From Paracoccaceae bacterium (GTDB taxonomy: Bacteria; Pseudomonadota; Alphaproteobacteria; Rhodobacterales; Rhodobacteraceae), in assembly GCA_024636555.1 (NCBI GenBank), contig JAGXGW010000010.1:1-63134 (forward strand): a stretch of DNA of 63,134 nt. The letters are read 5' to 3'. The number at the start of each line of letters is the position of its first letter. Position 1 is the stretch's first letter. The notes beneath the pieces were generated by a model. It was not told the DNA's origin. It saw only the letters and a program-made list of their open reading frames with translations, and did not search any database. Shown here piece by piece: positions 1 to 8,511 of this stretch. The translations under genes and the position numbers were made by a program.

Positions 1-334
1 ATGATGCTGCACGATAAACTGCCTGACTGATGCGTTGGGTCGCCCGACCGCGGCCCTGCGATGCCCTCTGTCGCGTCGATGAGCGAAGGCGCGGAACAAG
101 GCGCGCAGCGCCGCCGCGCATCGCCGGGCCGCCCCCCGGTACGGCGATTTGGCAAATGCAGGCGCAGGTCTAGAGGTCAGGCGGATTTGGCAGGGATAAA
201 TTGCCATACTGAAAGGTGGCATCGCCGCACCGCGGCCCGACGCTGCGCGTTGACAGTCCGCTAAACGCTCAAATCCGTCAACGCTCCAAGCCGTCAAAGT
301 GTATCCTGTGTCAGGTGCCGAGCGCCCAGCAACG
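1..334. other. Left-edge stretch with no recognised gene
   Basis: No convincing coding region is seen on either strand. Overlapping open frames here have low-complexity Arg-rich translations typical of GC-rich shadow frames. Bases 1-30 read in frame 1 as a short peptide tail ending MMLHDKLPD and a TGA stop at 28-30. That could be the last codons of a plus-strand gene entering from the left, but nine residues cannot identify it. The region lies downstream of the AlkD-like gene, which ends at 335 on the minus strand. Confidence 0.4.
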
Positions 335-1054
335 TCATTCCTCGGCTGGCGGGACGCTTTGCTCCGGCGCTTGCGCAGGCGTCAGGTATTTGGACGCCTC
401 GCGCCGCGCAAAGGGCTTCATATGCTTGGCGTGATTGGCGAGAAAATAGCGCACACGCTCGGCGTCATGTTTGGACAGTTCGCGCAGCCACCACGCCACC
501 GATTTCTGGATGAACCAGTCAGGGTCATGTACATAGCCCGCTGCCCATTCCAGCACACGCTGGCGGATTGCCAGCTCGTCCGGCTTGGGGTGGTTCTGCT
601 TGGTCCACGGCCGGGTAAAGACCATCGCTGAGCGGCGCGTCCAGTGATGCGGGGATTTGGTCCATTCGGCGACAGTGTCGATCCGTGACGGATCGGCCTG
701 CAGCCGCTTTTGCCCTGCAATGGCGGCGGCATCGGCGATGGCCCAGCTGTCGAATGTCGGCACCCAAGAGGCGATCAGCGCCCAGGCCTCCGCGTCCGGT
801 TTCATCCGCGCCTGCGTGAGCAGCTTGGCCGCCGCGATACGGGCCTCGAAAATGTCCGTCTGCCACAGCGCATCGGCCAACGCCACGCGGGCAGGCACAT
901 CCATCTCCGCGCGCCAGCTTTGCGCCAGTTCGGTGATCTGCGGCGTCGTCAGCCCCAGATACTCGCGGGGGGCTTTATGGTACTCGGCCAACCCCGTCGC
1001 GCGCGCCGGATCGCAGAGGGCGCGAAGCTGCGCCAATGCATCATCAAGAGTCAT
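335..1054 (-). CDS. AlkD-like DNA alkylation repair protein
   Basis: The protein has 239 residues, close to the 237 of Bacillus AlkD, a HEAT-repeat DNA glycosylase that removes N3- and N7-alkylated purines. Visible family landmarks are TFDSWAIADAA (W104, D108), HWTRRSAMV (R140/R141) and FIQKSVAWWLREL (W188/W189), which line up with the AlkD DNA-binding cleft Trp, catalytic Asp and Arg. An upstream in-frame extension to 1204 exists but lies inside glmS. The ATG at 1054 overlaps the glmS stop as ATGA, so translational coupling to glmS fixes the start. The tail (about residues 228-239) is Pro/Glu-rich and probably disordered. It is the last gene of a glmU-glmS-alkD minus-strand unit. Confidence 0.88.
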   Translation of the reverse strand: MTLDDALAQLRALCDPARATGLAEYHKAPREYLGLTTPQITELAQSWRAEMDVPARVALADALWQTDIFEARIAAAKLLTQARMKPDAEAWALIASWVPTFDSWAIADAAAIAGQKRLQADPSRIDTVAEWTKSPHHWTRRSAMVFTRPWTKQNHPKPDELAIRQRVLEWAAGYVHDPDWFIQKSVAWWLRELSKHDAERVRYFLANHAKHMKPFARREASKYLTPAQAPEQSVPPAEE

Positions 1055-2874
1055 TCTACTGTCACCGATTTGGCCAGATTGCGGGGTTGGTCCACGTCGG
1101 TGCCTTTGGCGACCGCCGTATGATAGGCCAGCAGTTGCGCGGGCAGGGCATAGAGGATCGGGGTCAGGATCGGATCGACACGCGGCATCACGATCACCTG
1201 CCATGTATCATCCGACGCCTCGGCAGCCCCCTCGGCATCGGTGATCAGCATCACCTTGCCGCCACGCGCCATCACCTCCTGCATGTTCGACACGGTCTTG
1301 TCAAACAGCGCATCGCGCGGGGCCATGACGACAACGGGCATGGTCTTGTCGATCAGGGCAATGGGACCGTGTTTAAGCTCACCCGATGCATAAGCTTCGG
1401 CATGGATATAGCTGATTTCTTTTAGCTTCAGCGCGCCTTCGAGTGCCAGAGGATACATCAGGCCACGGCCCAGAAACAGCACGTCGGTGGATTCGGACAG
1501 CTTGCGCGCGGCGGCTTTGATGGACCCGCTCAGATCAAGTGCTGCATTCAGGGCCACGGGCAAGGCCCGCAGCGCGCTCAGATGGTCATGCAGGGCGTCC
1601 TCGGTGATATGGCCGCGCTGGTGTGCGGCCTCCAGCGCCAGCAGCAGCAGAACCGTCAACTGGCAGGTGAAGGCCTTGGTCGAGGCAACGCCGATTTCGG
1701 TGCCCGCCATGATGGGCAGGGCCAGATCGCTTTCGCGCGCGATGGAGCTTTCGGCCACGTTCACCACCGACAGGATCTTGGCGGCCTTGCTCTCGCAATA
1801 GCGCAGGGCGGCCAGCGTATCGGCTGTCTCGCCGGACTGGCTGACGAACAAAGCGGCGGTGCGTGGCGGGATCGGCGGCTCACGATAGCGGAACTCGGAG
1901 GCGATATCGACATCGACGGGCAGGCCCGCCAGCTGCTCGAACCAGTATTTCGCGGTCATGCAGGCATAGAAAGCCGTGCCGCAGGCCACAAGAGACAGCC
2001 GGTCAAGCGATGTGAAATCAATGCCTTGTCCGGGCAGGTTGATCTTGTCGCCCTCGCCCGACAGGTAGTAGCGCAACGCCTCGCCAATCACACGGGGCTG
2101 TTCGGCGATCTCTTTGGCCATGAAATGCTTGTGGCCCGCCTTGTCGACCTGCGCGGCCTCGATCTGGATGGTCTTGATGGCGCGGTTGGCCAGTTCGTCG
2201 TTGCTGTCACGGATTTCCAGACTGGTGCGGGTCAGAACGGCGATGTCGCCCTCTTCGAGATAGGTGATGCGGTCCGTCATCGGCGCCAGCGCAATCGCGT
2301 CCGAGCCCACGAACATCTCGCCGTTTCCATGCCCGATGGCCAGCGGGCTGCCCTTGCGCGCGGCGACAAGCAGATTCTCCTCGCCCTCGAACAGGAAGAC
2401 CAGCGCGAAGGCACCGTGCAGTTTGGCGATCGTCTGGCGCGCGGCCTCGACAGGTGTTGCGCCCTGCGCCATGTGGTGCTGCGTCAGCAGCGCCACGGTC
2501 TCGGTGTCGGTTTGCGTCACGAAGTTCAGGCCGTGGCCACGCAATTCGGCGCGCAGGTCGCGGAAATTCTCGATGATGCCGTTATGCACCACGGCGACGG
2601 GACCGGCCTGATGTGGATGGGCATTGACCACCGAGGGCGCGCCATGCGTGGCCCAGCGGGTATGTCCGATGCCCGCCTTGCCCGCCAGCGGCTCGTGCAC
2701 CAGAAGATCGCTGAGATTGACCAGCTTGCCCACCGCGCGGCGACGGTCCAGCCTGCCGTGCTGCACCGTGGCGATGCCCGCGCTGTCATAGCCGCGATAT
2801 TCCAACCGCTTGAGCGCCTCGACCAGCAAAGGCGCCGCCTCATGGTTGCCCAAGACCCCGATAATGCCGCACAT
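1051..2874 (-). CDS. glmS: Glutamine--fructose-6-phosphate aminotransferase (isomerizing)
   Basis: GlmS makes glucosamine-6-phosphate from fructose-6-phosphate and glutamine, the first committed step to UDP-GlcNAc for peptidoglycan and LPS. The 607-residue length is standard. The N-terminus MCGIIGVLG puts the Ntn nucleophile at Cys2 after Met removal. Residues 1 to about 220 are the class II glutaminase domain and the rest carries two SIS sugar-isomerase domains (FVSQSGETADTLAALRYC is visible in the first). The C-terminus ends NLAKSVTVE, the usual GlmS tail. The start codon directly abuts the glmU stop (2874), and the stop overlaps the alkD start, so the three genes are probably cotranscribed. 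No glmS ribozyme is expected in this group and none is seen. Confidence 0.97.
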   Translation of the reverse strand: MCGIIGVLGNHEAAPLLVEALKRLEYRGYDSAGIATVQHGRLDRRRAVGKLVNLSDLLVHEPLAGKAGIGHTRWATHGAPSVVNAHPHQAGPVAVVHNGIIENFRDLRAELRGHGLNFVTQTDTETVALLTQHHMAQGATPVEAARQTIAKLHGAFALVFLFEGEENLLVAARKGSPLAIGHGNGEMFVGSDAIALAPMTDRITYLEEGDIAVLTRTSLEIRDSNDELANRAIKTIQIEAAQVDKAGHKHFMAKEIAEQPRVIGEALRYYLSGEGDKINLPGQGIDFTSLDRLSLVACGTAFYACMTAKYWFEQLAGLPVDVDIASEFRYREPPIPPRTAALFVSQSGETADTLAALRYCESKAAKILSVVNVAESSIARESDLALPIMAGTEIGVASTKAFTCQLTVLLLLALEAAHQRGHITEDALHDHLSALRALPVALNAALDLSGSIKAAARKLSESTDVLFLGRGLMYPLALEGALKLKEISYIHAEAYASGELKHGPIALIDKTMPVVVMAPRDALFDKTVSNMQEVMARGGKVMLITDAEGAAEASDDTWQVIVMPRVDPILTPILYALPAQLLAYHTAVAKGTDVDQPRNLAKSVTVE

Positions 2875-4230
2875 CAGTTGTTTTCCTTGTTCTTTTTGGC
2901 TTTGCGGGCGCGCAGGATGTCCATCAGTTTGACCGCCATGCCCGGCTTAACCTCTTGCCGCGCACGGGCCAGCGCCAGCGCGCCGTCCGGCACGTCCGAC
3001 GTGATCACCGAGCCGCTGCCGGTCATCGCCGCGTGACCGACGCGGACAGGGGCCACCAGCATCGTATTGGATCCGATGAAGGCACCGCGCCCGATCTCGG
3101 TGTGGTGTTTCATCACGCCGTCGTAGTTGCAGGTGATGGTGCCCGCGCCGATATTGGTGCCCGCGCCGATAGTTGCATCGCCGATATAGCTGAGGTGATT
3201 GGCCTTTGCGCCGGCATCCAGCACGGCATTCTTGATCTCGACGAAATTGCCGACATGCACATCTTCGGCCAGCTCCGCACCGGGGCGCAGGCGGGCATAG
3301 GGGCCGACCACGGCGCGCTGGCTGACGTGACAGCCCTCCAGATGCGAGAAGGCACGGATACGCGCGCCGGATTCCACCGTTACACCGGGGCCGAAGACCA
3401 CGTTTTGCTCGATGATCGCATCGCGGCCGATCACCGTATCATGCGCGAAATGCACCGTCTCCGGCGCGATCAGCGTCACGCCGTCCTCCAAGGCTTGCGC
3501 GCGGGCGCGGGCCTGAAACGCGGCCTCGGCCTGCGCCAGTTCGGTGCGGGTGTTGATGCCCAGCGTCTCGGCTTCGGGGCAGGTGACGGCGGTGGCGGAA
3601 AGCCCCCGCGTGCGGGCCAGTGCGACGATATCGGTCAGGTAGTATTCGCCCGCTGCATTGTCATTGCCGACAGCGGCGACCAGATCGAACAGGACAGCTT
3701 TATCAGCGATAACGATGCCGCTGTTACAAAGCGTTATGGTGCGCTCCTCATCCGTGGCATCCTTGAATTCCACGATCCGCTCCAGCGTGTCACCGTCCAT
3801 GACCAGACGCCCGTAGCGGCCCGGATCGGCGGCGTCAAAGCCCAGCACGACGATATCATGCTCGGCCCGCGCGGCCTGCATCGCCTCCAGCGTCTCGGCC
3901 CGGATCAGGGGCGTGTCGCCGTAAAGCACGATCACGTCACCCGCAAAGCCCTCAAGCTTGGGCGCGGCCTGCGCCACGGCATGGGCGGTGCCAAGCTGCG
4001 GCTCCTGCACCACGCACTCGGCCGTCTCGTCCCAGTCGCGGGGCGGCGGCGGCCACAGCCTCGGCCTCGTGGCCCGTGACGATGACGCAGGCGCTGGCCT
4101 CCAGCGCGAACCCTGCCTTCATCGCGTGGACCAGCATCGGCGCGCCCGCCAGCGGGTGCAGCACCTTGGGCAGGTCCGAATTCATCCGCGTGCCCATTCC
4201 GGCCGCCAGAATGACGAGTGCTGTATTCAT
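2874..4230 (-). pseudogene. glmU: GlmU N-acetyltransferase/uridylyltransferase, frame disrupted near 4040
   Basis: GlmU acetylates GlcN-1-P and then transfers UMP to give UDP-GlcNAc. The N-terminal frame starts at 4230 with [19 protein letters not shown], the nucleotide-binding signature. It runs into Ala codons and then nonsense after about residue 62. The correct continuation ([20 protein letters not shown]) is in another minus-strand frame, followed by the left-handed beta-helix acetyltransferase domain to 2874. Removing one base from the GGGG run at 4040-4043 restores a 451-residue protein, the normal length. All conserved blocks are otherwise present. Because glmU is essential, a base-call error in the homopolymer is more likely than true inactivation. 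The gene lies immediately upstream of glmS. Confidence 0.9.
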
Positions 4231-4263
4231 GCTGTTTCTCTTTGCCCTTTTGGTGCGCCCGTT

Positions 4264-4275
4264 TTATCCGGATAA
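4264..4275. promoter_or_regulatory. 12-bp perfect palindrome between divergent glmU and gph
   Basis: TTATCCGGATAA is a perfect palindrome. It sits 34 bases upstream of the glmU start (minus) and 85 bases upstream of the phosphatase start (plus), in the only shared promoter region of the two units. It could be an operator or a promoter -10 overlap. No regulator is assigned, and a palindrome this short can arise by chance. Confidence 0.3.
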
Positions 4276-4359
4276 CCCTAGGGCGCAAGGCCGCATCGGA
4301 TCACGTCTGGTTTCGGGTTATGACATCTATCGGCAAGGGATTGCCGGAAAGGACACTGC

Positions 4360-5028
4360 ATGAGAACGGTTATTTTCGATCTGGACGGCACCTTGGCCGA
4401 TACAAGCGGCGATCTGATCGCGGCGGCCAATGCCTGCTTCGCGGATATGGGGGAAGGTGCGGTGCTTGAACTGGCCACCGATGCGGGCACGGCCCTGCGC
4501 GGCGGCAAGGCGATGCTGCGGCTGGGGCTGGTGCGGATCGGCCATACCGGCGATATCGACGCGCAGATCGAGCGCTACTATCCCGTGTTGCTCGAGGCCT
4601 ACGGCGCGGCGATCAACGTGCATACCGTGCTTTACCCCGGCGCGATGGAGGCTGTGGCGCGGCTGTCGCGCGACGGCTATGCGGTGGGGATCTGCACCAA
4701 CAAACCGGCGGGGCTGGCCGAGACGCTGATGACGCAACTGGGGGTGCGGGATGCGTTTGCCTCGCTCATCGGGGCGGATACGCTGACCGTGCGCAAACCG
4801 GATGCTGCGCCATTGGTGGAGGCCGTGCGCCGCGCGGGCGGTGATCCGCGCCGCGCGCTTCTCGTGGGCGATACGGTGACAGACCGCGAGACCGCGCGGG
4901 CGGCTGGCGTGCCATCGGTGCTGGTGACGTTCGGGCCGGGGGGTGATGATGTAGCCGCGCTGGAGCCGGAGGCGCTGATCGGCCATTATGACGAGTTGTC
5001 CGGCGTGGTGCAGCGGCTGATCGGCTAG
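4360..5028 (+). CDS. gph: HAD hydrolase, phosphoglycolate phosphatase family
   Basis: This 222-residue protein has the HAD motif I FDLDGTLADT (nucleophile D7, acid D9) right at the N-terminus. It has motif II/III context CTNKPAGLAE and motif IV LVGDTVTDRETA, with a helical cap between about residues 15 and 85. The order and length fit Gph, which dephosphorylates 2-phosphoglycolate produced during DNA 3'-end repair or by Rubisco oxygenation. Other small phosphomonoesters are possible because HAD specificity is hard to call from sequence. It is divergent from glmU and 70 bases upstream of the DegT-type aminotransferase, perhaps cotranscribed. No oddities are seen. Confidence 0.82.
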   Translation: MRTVIFDLDGTLADTSGDLIAAANACFADMGEGAVLELATDAGTALRGGKAMLRLGLVRIGHTGDIDAQIERYYPVLLEAYGAAINVHTVLYPGAMEAVARLSRDGYAVGICTNKPAGLAETLMTQLGVRDAFASLIGADTLTVRKPDAAPLVEAVRRAGGDPRRALLVGDTVTDRETARAAGVPSVLVTFGPGGDDVAALEPEALIGHYDELSGVVQRLIG

Positions 5029-5098
5029 ATGGCGGGCGGGGGCAAAGATATATGGCTGGCACATTGACGAACCCCCCACTGCGCCCCACAACACTGTT

Positions 5099-6304
5099 AT
5101 GACCCAAAACACCCCCGAGATATTCACTGGCAGCTTTACCCAGCAGGAACCGATCCCTGAAGACGGGATCGAGGCGGCCATTGCGGTGATGCGCAGCGGG
5201 CGGCTGCACCGTTACAATGTTGCTGCCGAGGAAGAGGGCGAAGTGGCGCTGCTGGAGCAGGAGTTCGCCGCCGCGATGGGGGTGAAATACTGCCTCGCCG
5301 TAGCCTCTGGCGGCTATGCGATGACCACGGCCCTGCGGGCCTTGGGTGTCAGGCCGGGGGACCGGGTGCTGAGCAATGCCTTCACGCTGGCCCCGGTGCC
5401 GGGGGCGATTGCCGCTGTCGGCGCGATCCCGGTTTTCGTGGGCGTGACCGAGGCGCTGACGATTGATCTGGACGATCTGGAGGCCAAGGCCGATCAGGCC
5501 GGCGTCCTGCTGCTCAGCCACATGCGCGGGCATATCTGCGATATGGACCGCCTGATGGCGATTGCCGCGCGCTATGATCTGCGCGTGGTCGAGGATTGCG
5601 CCCATACGATGGGCGCGCGCTGGCGCGGGCGGCTGTCGGGCACCGACGGGATCATCGGGTGCTATTCGACCCAGACCTACAAGCACATGAATTCGGGCGA
5701 GGGCGGCTTTCTTGTTACCGATGATGACGAGGTCATGGCGCGGGCGGTGATGCTGTCAGGCTCGTATATGCTCTATCCGCGCCATCTGGCAGCGCCTGCG
5801 CCGGATGTGTTCGAGGCGGTCAAATACGACACGCCCAACATATCGGGCCGGATGGACCATCTGCGCGCGGCGATCCTGCGCCCGCAGTTGCGGCGGCTGG
5901 ACGCGCAATGCGCGGCATGGACCGAGCGTTACCGGATCGTCGAGGCGGGCTTGCAAAGCTGCCCCGGCCTGACCCTGATCGCGCGCCCCGAAGTAGAGGA
6001 TTTCGTTGGCTCCTCCTTCCAGTTCCTGCTGCTGGACTGGACGCCTGCGCGTGTCCGCGAGGTGGTCTCGCGTTGTGCGGCGCGGGGGGTGGAACTGAAA
6101 TGGTTCGGTGCGGCGGAACCTGTGGGTTTCACTAGCCGCTATGACAGCTGGCGCTATGCGCCCAGCGTGCCGATGCCCGCAAGCGACCGCATTCTGGCGG
6201 GGATTCTGGACATGCGCCTGCCGCTGACCTTTAGCCTTGAGGATTGCGCGACGCTTGGCCGGATCATCCGTTCCGAGGTAAGTGCGGTCTATCAGGCGGC
6301 GTGA
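5099..6304 (+). CDS. DegT/DnrJ/EryC1/StrS-family PLP aminotransferase
   Basis: This 401-residue protein has the fold type I aminotransferase pattern of the DegT/StrS family. AVASGGYAMTTAL forms the PLP phosphate-binding turn, VVEDCAHTMGA (Asp166) contacts the pyridine nitrogen, and TYKHMNSGEGG carries the PLP lysine (Lys195). Family members usually transaminate keto-sugars for surface polysaccharides or antibiotics. No nucleotide-sugar genes are adjacent, so the substrate is unknown. The gene stands alone between gph and the convergent BLUF gene, with a GC hairpin and an intergenic repeat directly downstream. The final residues are unremarkable and the length is typical. Confidence 0.85.
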   Translation: MTQNTPEIFTGSFTQQEPIPEDGIEAAIAVMRSGRLHRYNVAAEEEGEVALLEQEFAAAMGVKYCLAVASGGYAMTTALRALGVRPGDRVLSNAFTLAPVPGAIAAVGAIPVFVGVTEALTIDLDDLEAKADQAGVLLLSHMRGHICDMDRLMAIAARYDLRVVEDCAHTMGARWRGRLSGTDGIIGCYSTQTYKHMNSGEGGFLVTDDDEVMARAVMLSGSYMLYPRHLAAPAPDVFEAVKYDTPNISGRMDHLRAAILRPQLRRLDAQCAAWTERYRIVEAGLQSCPGLTLIARPEVEDFVGSSFQFLLLDWTPARVREVVSRCAARGVELKWFGAAEPVGFTSRYDSWRYAPSVPMPASDRILAGILDMRLPLTFSLEDCATLGRIIRSEVSAVYQAA

Positions 6305-6318
6305 CCCGCGCTGGCGGG
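6305..6318 (+). terminator. Short GC hairpin after the aminotransferase gene
   Basis: CCCGC-GCTG-GCGGG forms a perfect 5-bp stem immediately after the stop codon at 6304. It is followed by a T-containing stretch that belongs to the intergenic repeat at 6325. It lies between convergent genes, where a terminator is expected, but the U-tract is not immediately adjacent. Confidence 0.45.
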
Positions 6319-6324
6319 TGATTT

Positions 6325-6345
6325 GAGTATTTTTGGCAAGATGAA
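6325..6345 (+). repeat. Intergenic 21-bp repeat, copy 1
   Basis: This copy matches exactly the pattern GRRTATTT, three free bases, GCAAGAWGAA that is found nine times in this window. It is in the plus orientation between the convergent aminotransferase and BLUF genes, downstream of a GC hairpin. See the finding on the repeat family. Confidence 0.75.
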
Positions 6346-6354
6346 GTGCGGCTG

Positions 6355-6753
6355 TCAGTGCGCCTCGTCGGCCACGCGTTGAAACACTGCCAGAAAGTCC
6401 TGAGCGGTGGCGCGGTCCAGCGCGCCTGCGTCAACCTCGTCCTTGGTCCAGAGCCAGCTTTGCGCGGGATCGTCGCGCATGGCCCAGCCGTCGAACATCC
6501 GCATATCCGTGCCACGCTGCATCCGCAGGGTGACCTCGATATGGCGATCATCCTCGAGGATCGCGTCATAGAGCCGCGCGATTGCCTCTTCGGGGCCTTC
6601 CAGCAGTTGCAGATAGAGATCGCCGCGGCAGATCAGGCATCCGGTGACATTGGCATTGGCATTGTTGCGCCGCGCCACCATCAGGATCTGGCTGAGGATC
6701 GCGTCGTCAAATCCGAAGGGCCGCGAGGAATAGATCAACTGTGTCAGCGCCAT
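6355..6753 (-). CDS. BLUF-domain blue-light sensor (stand-alone)
   Basis: This 132-residue protein consists of one BLUF domain, the flavin (FAD) blue-light receptor unit of AppA, BlrB and PixD. The key residues are in place: Tyr8 in LIYSSRP, an Asn (probably N31) before VTGCL, Gln49 in LYLQLLEG, and Trp90 in FDGWAM. The spacing is one residue shorter than in PixD. About 35 residues follow the domain and there is no fused output domain (no EAL, GGDEF or SCHIC). It therefore probably acts by protein-protein contact, like other short BLUF proteins. A Shine-Dalgarno AAAGGA precedes the ATG. It is divergent from the leucine operon, but no functional link is evident. Confidence 0.9.
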   Translation of the reverse strand: MALTQLIYSSRPFGFDDAILSQILMVARRNNANANVTGCLICRGDLYLQLLEGPEEAIARLYDAILEDDRHIEVTLRMQRGTDMRMFDGWAMRDDPAQSWLWTKDEVDAGALDRATAQDFLAVFQRVADEAH

Positions 6754-6886
6754 CGGACAGTCCTTTGCTACAATGCTCTGTGCCTAGCCGTTTCGCCTGT
6801 GGCTGTCCATCAATGTTGACACAGGCGGTCAGGGTCGGCCAGCTTTGGATCAGATCAGCCTGCGGGGGGATGCGGCAGCATGACAG

Positions 6887-6916
6887 TTGACGCGACTCAG
6901 GCAACATGCCTATTAA
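6887..6916 (+). promoter_or_regulatory. Candidate sigma70 promoter of the leucine operon
   Basis: TTGACG (6887-6892, 5 of 6 matches to -35) and TATTAA (6911-6916, 4 of 6 matches to -10) are separated by 18 bp. The predicted start is near 6923, about 42 bases before ivd. The palindrome at 6917-6930 lies directly over that start site. Base matches are seen directly; promoter activity is inferred. Confidence 0.5.
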
Positions 6917-6930
6917 TGAACAAGCGTTCA
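6917..6930. promoter_or_regulatory. Palindromic operator candidate upstream of ivd
   Basis: TGAAC-AAGC-GTTCA is a perfect inverted repeat (5-bp arms, 4-bp spacer) placed immediately after the candidate -10 box. A bound repressor would block initiation there. The layout resembles TetR-family sites of acyl-CoA-responsive regulators such as PsrA. No regulator gene lies beside the operon, so the cognate protein would be encoded elsewhere. Confidence 0.5.
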
Positions 6931-6964
6931 ATAAATGTAGATGCCATCTCTGGGAGGAGAGCCG

Positions 6965-8128
6965 ATGTTCACCGCAACGATGAAATTTGATCTTGGCGAG
7001 GATGTGAATGCCCTGCGCGAGATGGTGCATCGCTGGGCGCAGGAGCGCGTCAGGCCGATGGCGGGCAAGATCGACAGCAGCAATGAATTTCCCCCCGAGC
7101 TGTGGCGCGAGATGGGCGAACTGGGTCTGTTAGGGATCACGGTCGACGAGGAATTCGGCGGGGCGGGCATGGGCTATCTGGCGCATGTCATCGCGGTCGA
7201 GGAGATCGCGCGGGCCAGTGCCTCGGTCTCTCTGTCCTACGGCGCGCATTCCAACCTTTGCGTCAACCAGATCAGCCTGAACGGCACGGCAGAGCAGAAG
7301 CGCAAATACCTGCCCGGTCTGGTCAGCGGCGACCATGTCGGCGCTTTGGCCATGTCAGAACCGGGTGCGGGTAGCGATGTTGTCTCGATGAAGCTGCGCG
7401 CGGAAAAGCGCAACGACCACTACCGTCTGAGCGGCAACAAATACTGGATCACCAACGGCCCCGATGCCGATACGCTGGTGGTCTATGCCAAGACCGACCC
7501 CGATGCCGGATCGAAGGGGATCACGGCGTTTCTTATCGAAAAGACGATGAAGGGTTTCTCCACCAGCCCGCATTTCGACAAGCTGGGGATGCGCGGGTCC
7601 AACACCGCCGAACTGGTCTTTGACGACGTCGAGGTGCCATTCGAGAATGTTTTGGGCGAGGAGGGGCGCGGCGTGCGCGTTCTCATGTCCGGTCTGGATT
7701 ACGAACGCGTTGTGCTGTCGGGGATTGGCACAGGCATCATGGCGGCCTGTCTGGACGAGATCATGCCCTATATGGCCGAGCGCCGCCAGTTCGGCCAGCC
7801 GATCGGGAACTTCCAGCTGATGCAGGGCAAGATCGCCGATATGTATACGGCGATGAATTCGGCCCGCGCCTATGTCTACGAGGTGGCAAAGGCCTGCGAC
7901 CGTGGCGATGTGACCCGCGCCGATGCCGCCGCCTGCGTGCTTTATGCCAGCGAGGAGGCGATGAAAGTCTCGCATCAGGCGGTGCAGGCGATGGGCGGGG
8001 CGGGCTTTCTGGCCGATGCGCCCGTGGCGCGCATCTTCCGTGACGCCAAGCTGATGGAGATCGGCGCGGGCACATCCGAGATCCGTCGCATGCTGGTGGG
8101 CCGAGAGATGATGGCGGCGATGGCATGA
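6965..8128 (+). CDS. ivd: Isovaleryl-CoA dehydrogenase
   Basis: This FAD enzyme oxidises isovaleryl-CoA to 3-methylcrotonyl-CoA in leucine degradation and passes electrons to ETF. It has 387 residues from the ATG at 6965, chosen because GGGAGGAGA (6952-6960) sits just upstream; an in-frame ATG at 6941 lacks such a site. Acyl-CoA dehydrogenase signatures [13 protein letters not shown] and KYWITNG are visible. The catalytic Glu is the one in [10 protein letters not shown] (about Glu247), the helix-G position used by isovaleryl-CoA dehydrogenase rather than the C-terminal position of other family members. First gene of a leucine-catabolic operon; the downstream genes support this assignment. Confidence 0.94.
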   Translation: MFTATMKFDLGEDVNALREMVHRWAQERVRPMAGKIDSSNEFPPELWREMGELGLLGITVDEEFGGAGMGYLAHVIAVEEIARASASVSLSYGAHSNLCVNQISLNGTAEQKRKYLPGLVSGDHVGALAMSEPGAGSDVVSMKLRAEKRNDHYRLSGNKYWITNGPDADTLVVYAKTDPDAGSKGITAFLIEKTMKGFSTSPHFDKLGMRGSNTAELVFDDVEVPFENVLGEEGRGVRVLMSGLDYERVVLSGIGTGIMAACLDEIMPYMAERRQFGQPIGNFQLMQGKIADMYTAMNSARAYVYEVAKACDRGDVTRADAAACVLYASEEAMKVSHQAVQAMGGAGFLADAPVARIFRDAKLMEIGAGTSEIRRMLVGREMMAAMA

Positions 8129-8168
8129 GGGTACGGGGCATCAGCGTTCGGGGCATGAGGCTGGCGGG

Positions 8169-8507
8169 ATGAGGATACCGCCCACCGTCCTGCTGGTGAT
8201 CGCTGTGCTGACAGGGACGGCGGGCACGCTGGGCTATCTGGCGGGCAGCAGGCAGGCCGCATTGAGCGAGACCGATGTGATCAACGCCTATGCCCATCGC
8301 TATGTCGAGGAACAGGGGCTTGCGGCGGGTGAGATCCGGCGCTGCCATGCGGTGCCGGGGCAGGCGGATCCGATCTGGCTTGTCGTGGTCTGCGCCGAGG
8401 GCAGCGCTGCGGAGCGGGCCTATTTCGTCGGTCGCAACGGGGCCTTGCTGCATGAGGGGCGGGCGGGCGACAGGCCGTTTTCCGGCCCCGCCGCGCCGGA
8501 GGCCTAA
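8169..8507 (+). CDS. Small single-TM protein of the leucine operon, function unknown
   Basis: This is a 112-residue product I do not recognise. Residues 4-25 form one hydrophobic segment (IPPTVLLVIAVLTGTAGTLG), an uncleaved anchor or signal peptide with no lipobox. The rest is a soluble domain with two Cys (in RRCHAV and VVVCAEG) that could form a disulfide if exported. It lies 40 bases after ivd and 4 bases before the acyl-CoA synthetase start, in the same direction, so it is very probably cotranscribed. It may be a membrane-anchored accessory, but nothing shows a catalytic role. Confidence 0.7.
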   Translation: MRIPPTVLLVIAVLTGTAGTLGYLAGSRQAALSETDVINAYAHRYVEEQGLAAGEIRRCHAVPGQADPIWLVVVCAEGSAAERAYFVGRNGALLHEGRAGDRPFSGPAAPEA

Positions 8508-8511
8508 GCGG

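Noticed and set aside
61-434. Plus-strand open frames near the left edge
   Set aside because: Their translations are Arg/Pro/Ala-rich with no motif, overlap each other, and lie partly opposite the AlkD-like gene. They are GC shadow frames.
1582-3036. Long plus-strand frame opposite glmS
   Set aside because: A 484-codon frame antisense to a highly conserved gene, with a low-complexity His/Gly/Arg/Gln-rich product. This is expected from codon bias at high GC.
4040-4043. Programmed frameshifting in glmU
   Set aside because: The run is only four G, there is no slippery heptamer or stimulatory structure nearby, and no precedent for glmU. A miscalled homopolymer is far more likely.
8129-8168. GGGGCAT repeated twice between ivd and the small ORF
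   Set aside because: A two-unit imperfect repeat in a 40-base gap is too small to call a functional repeat.
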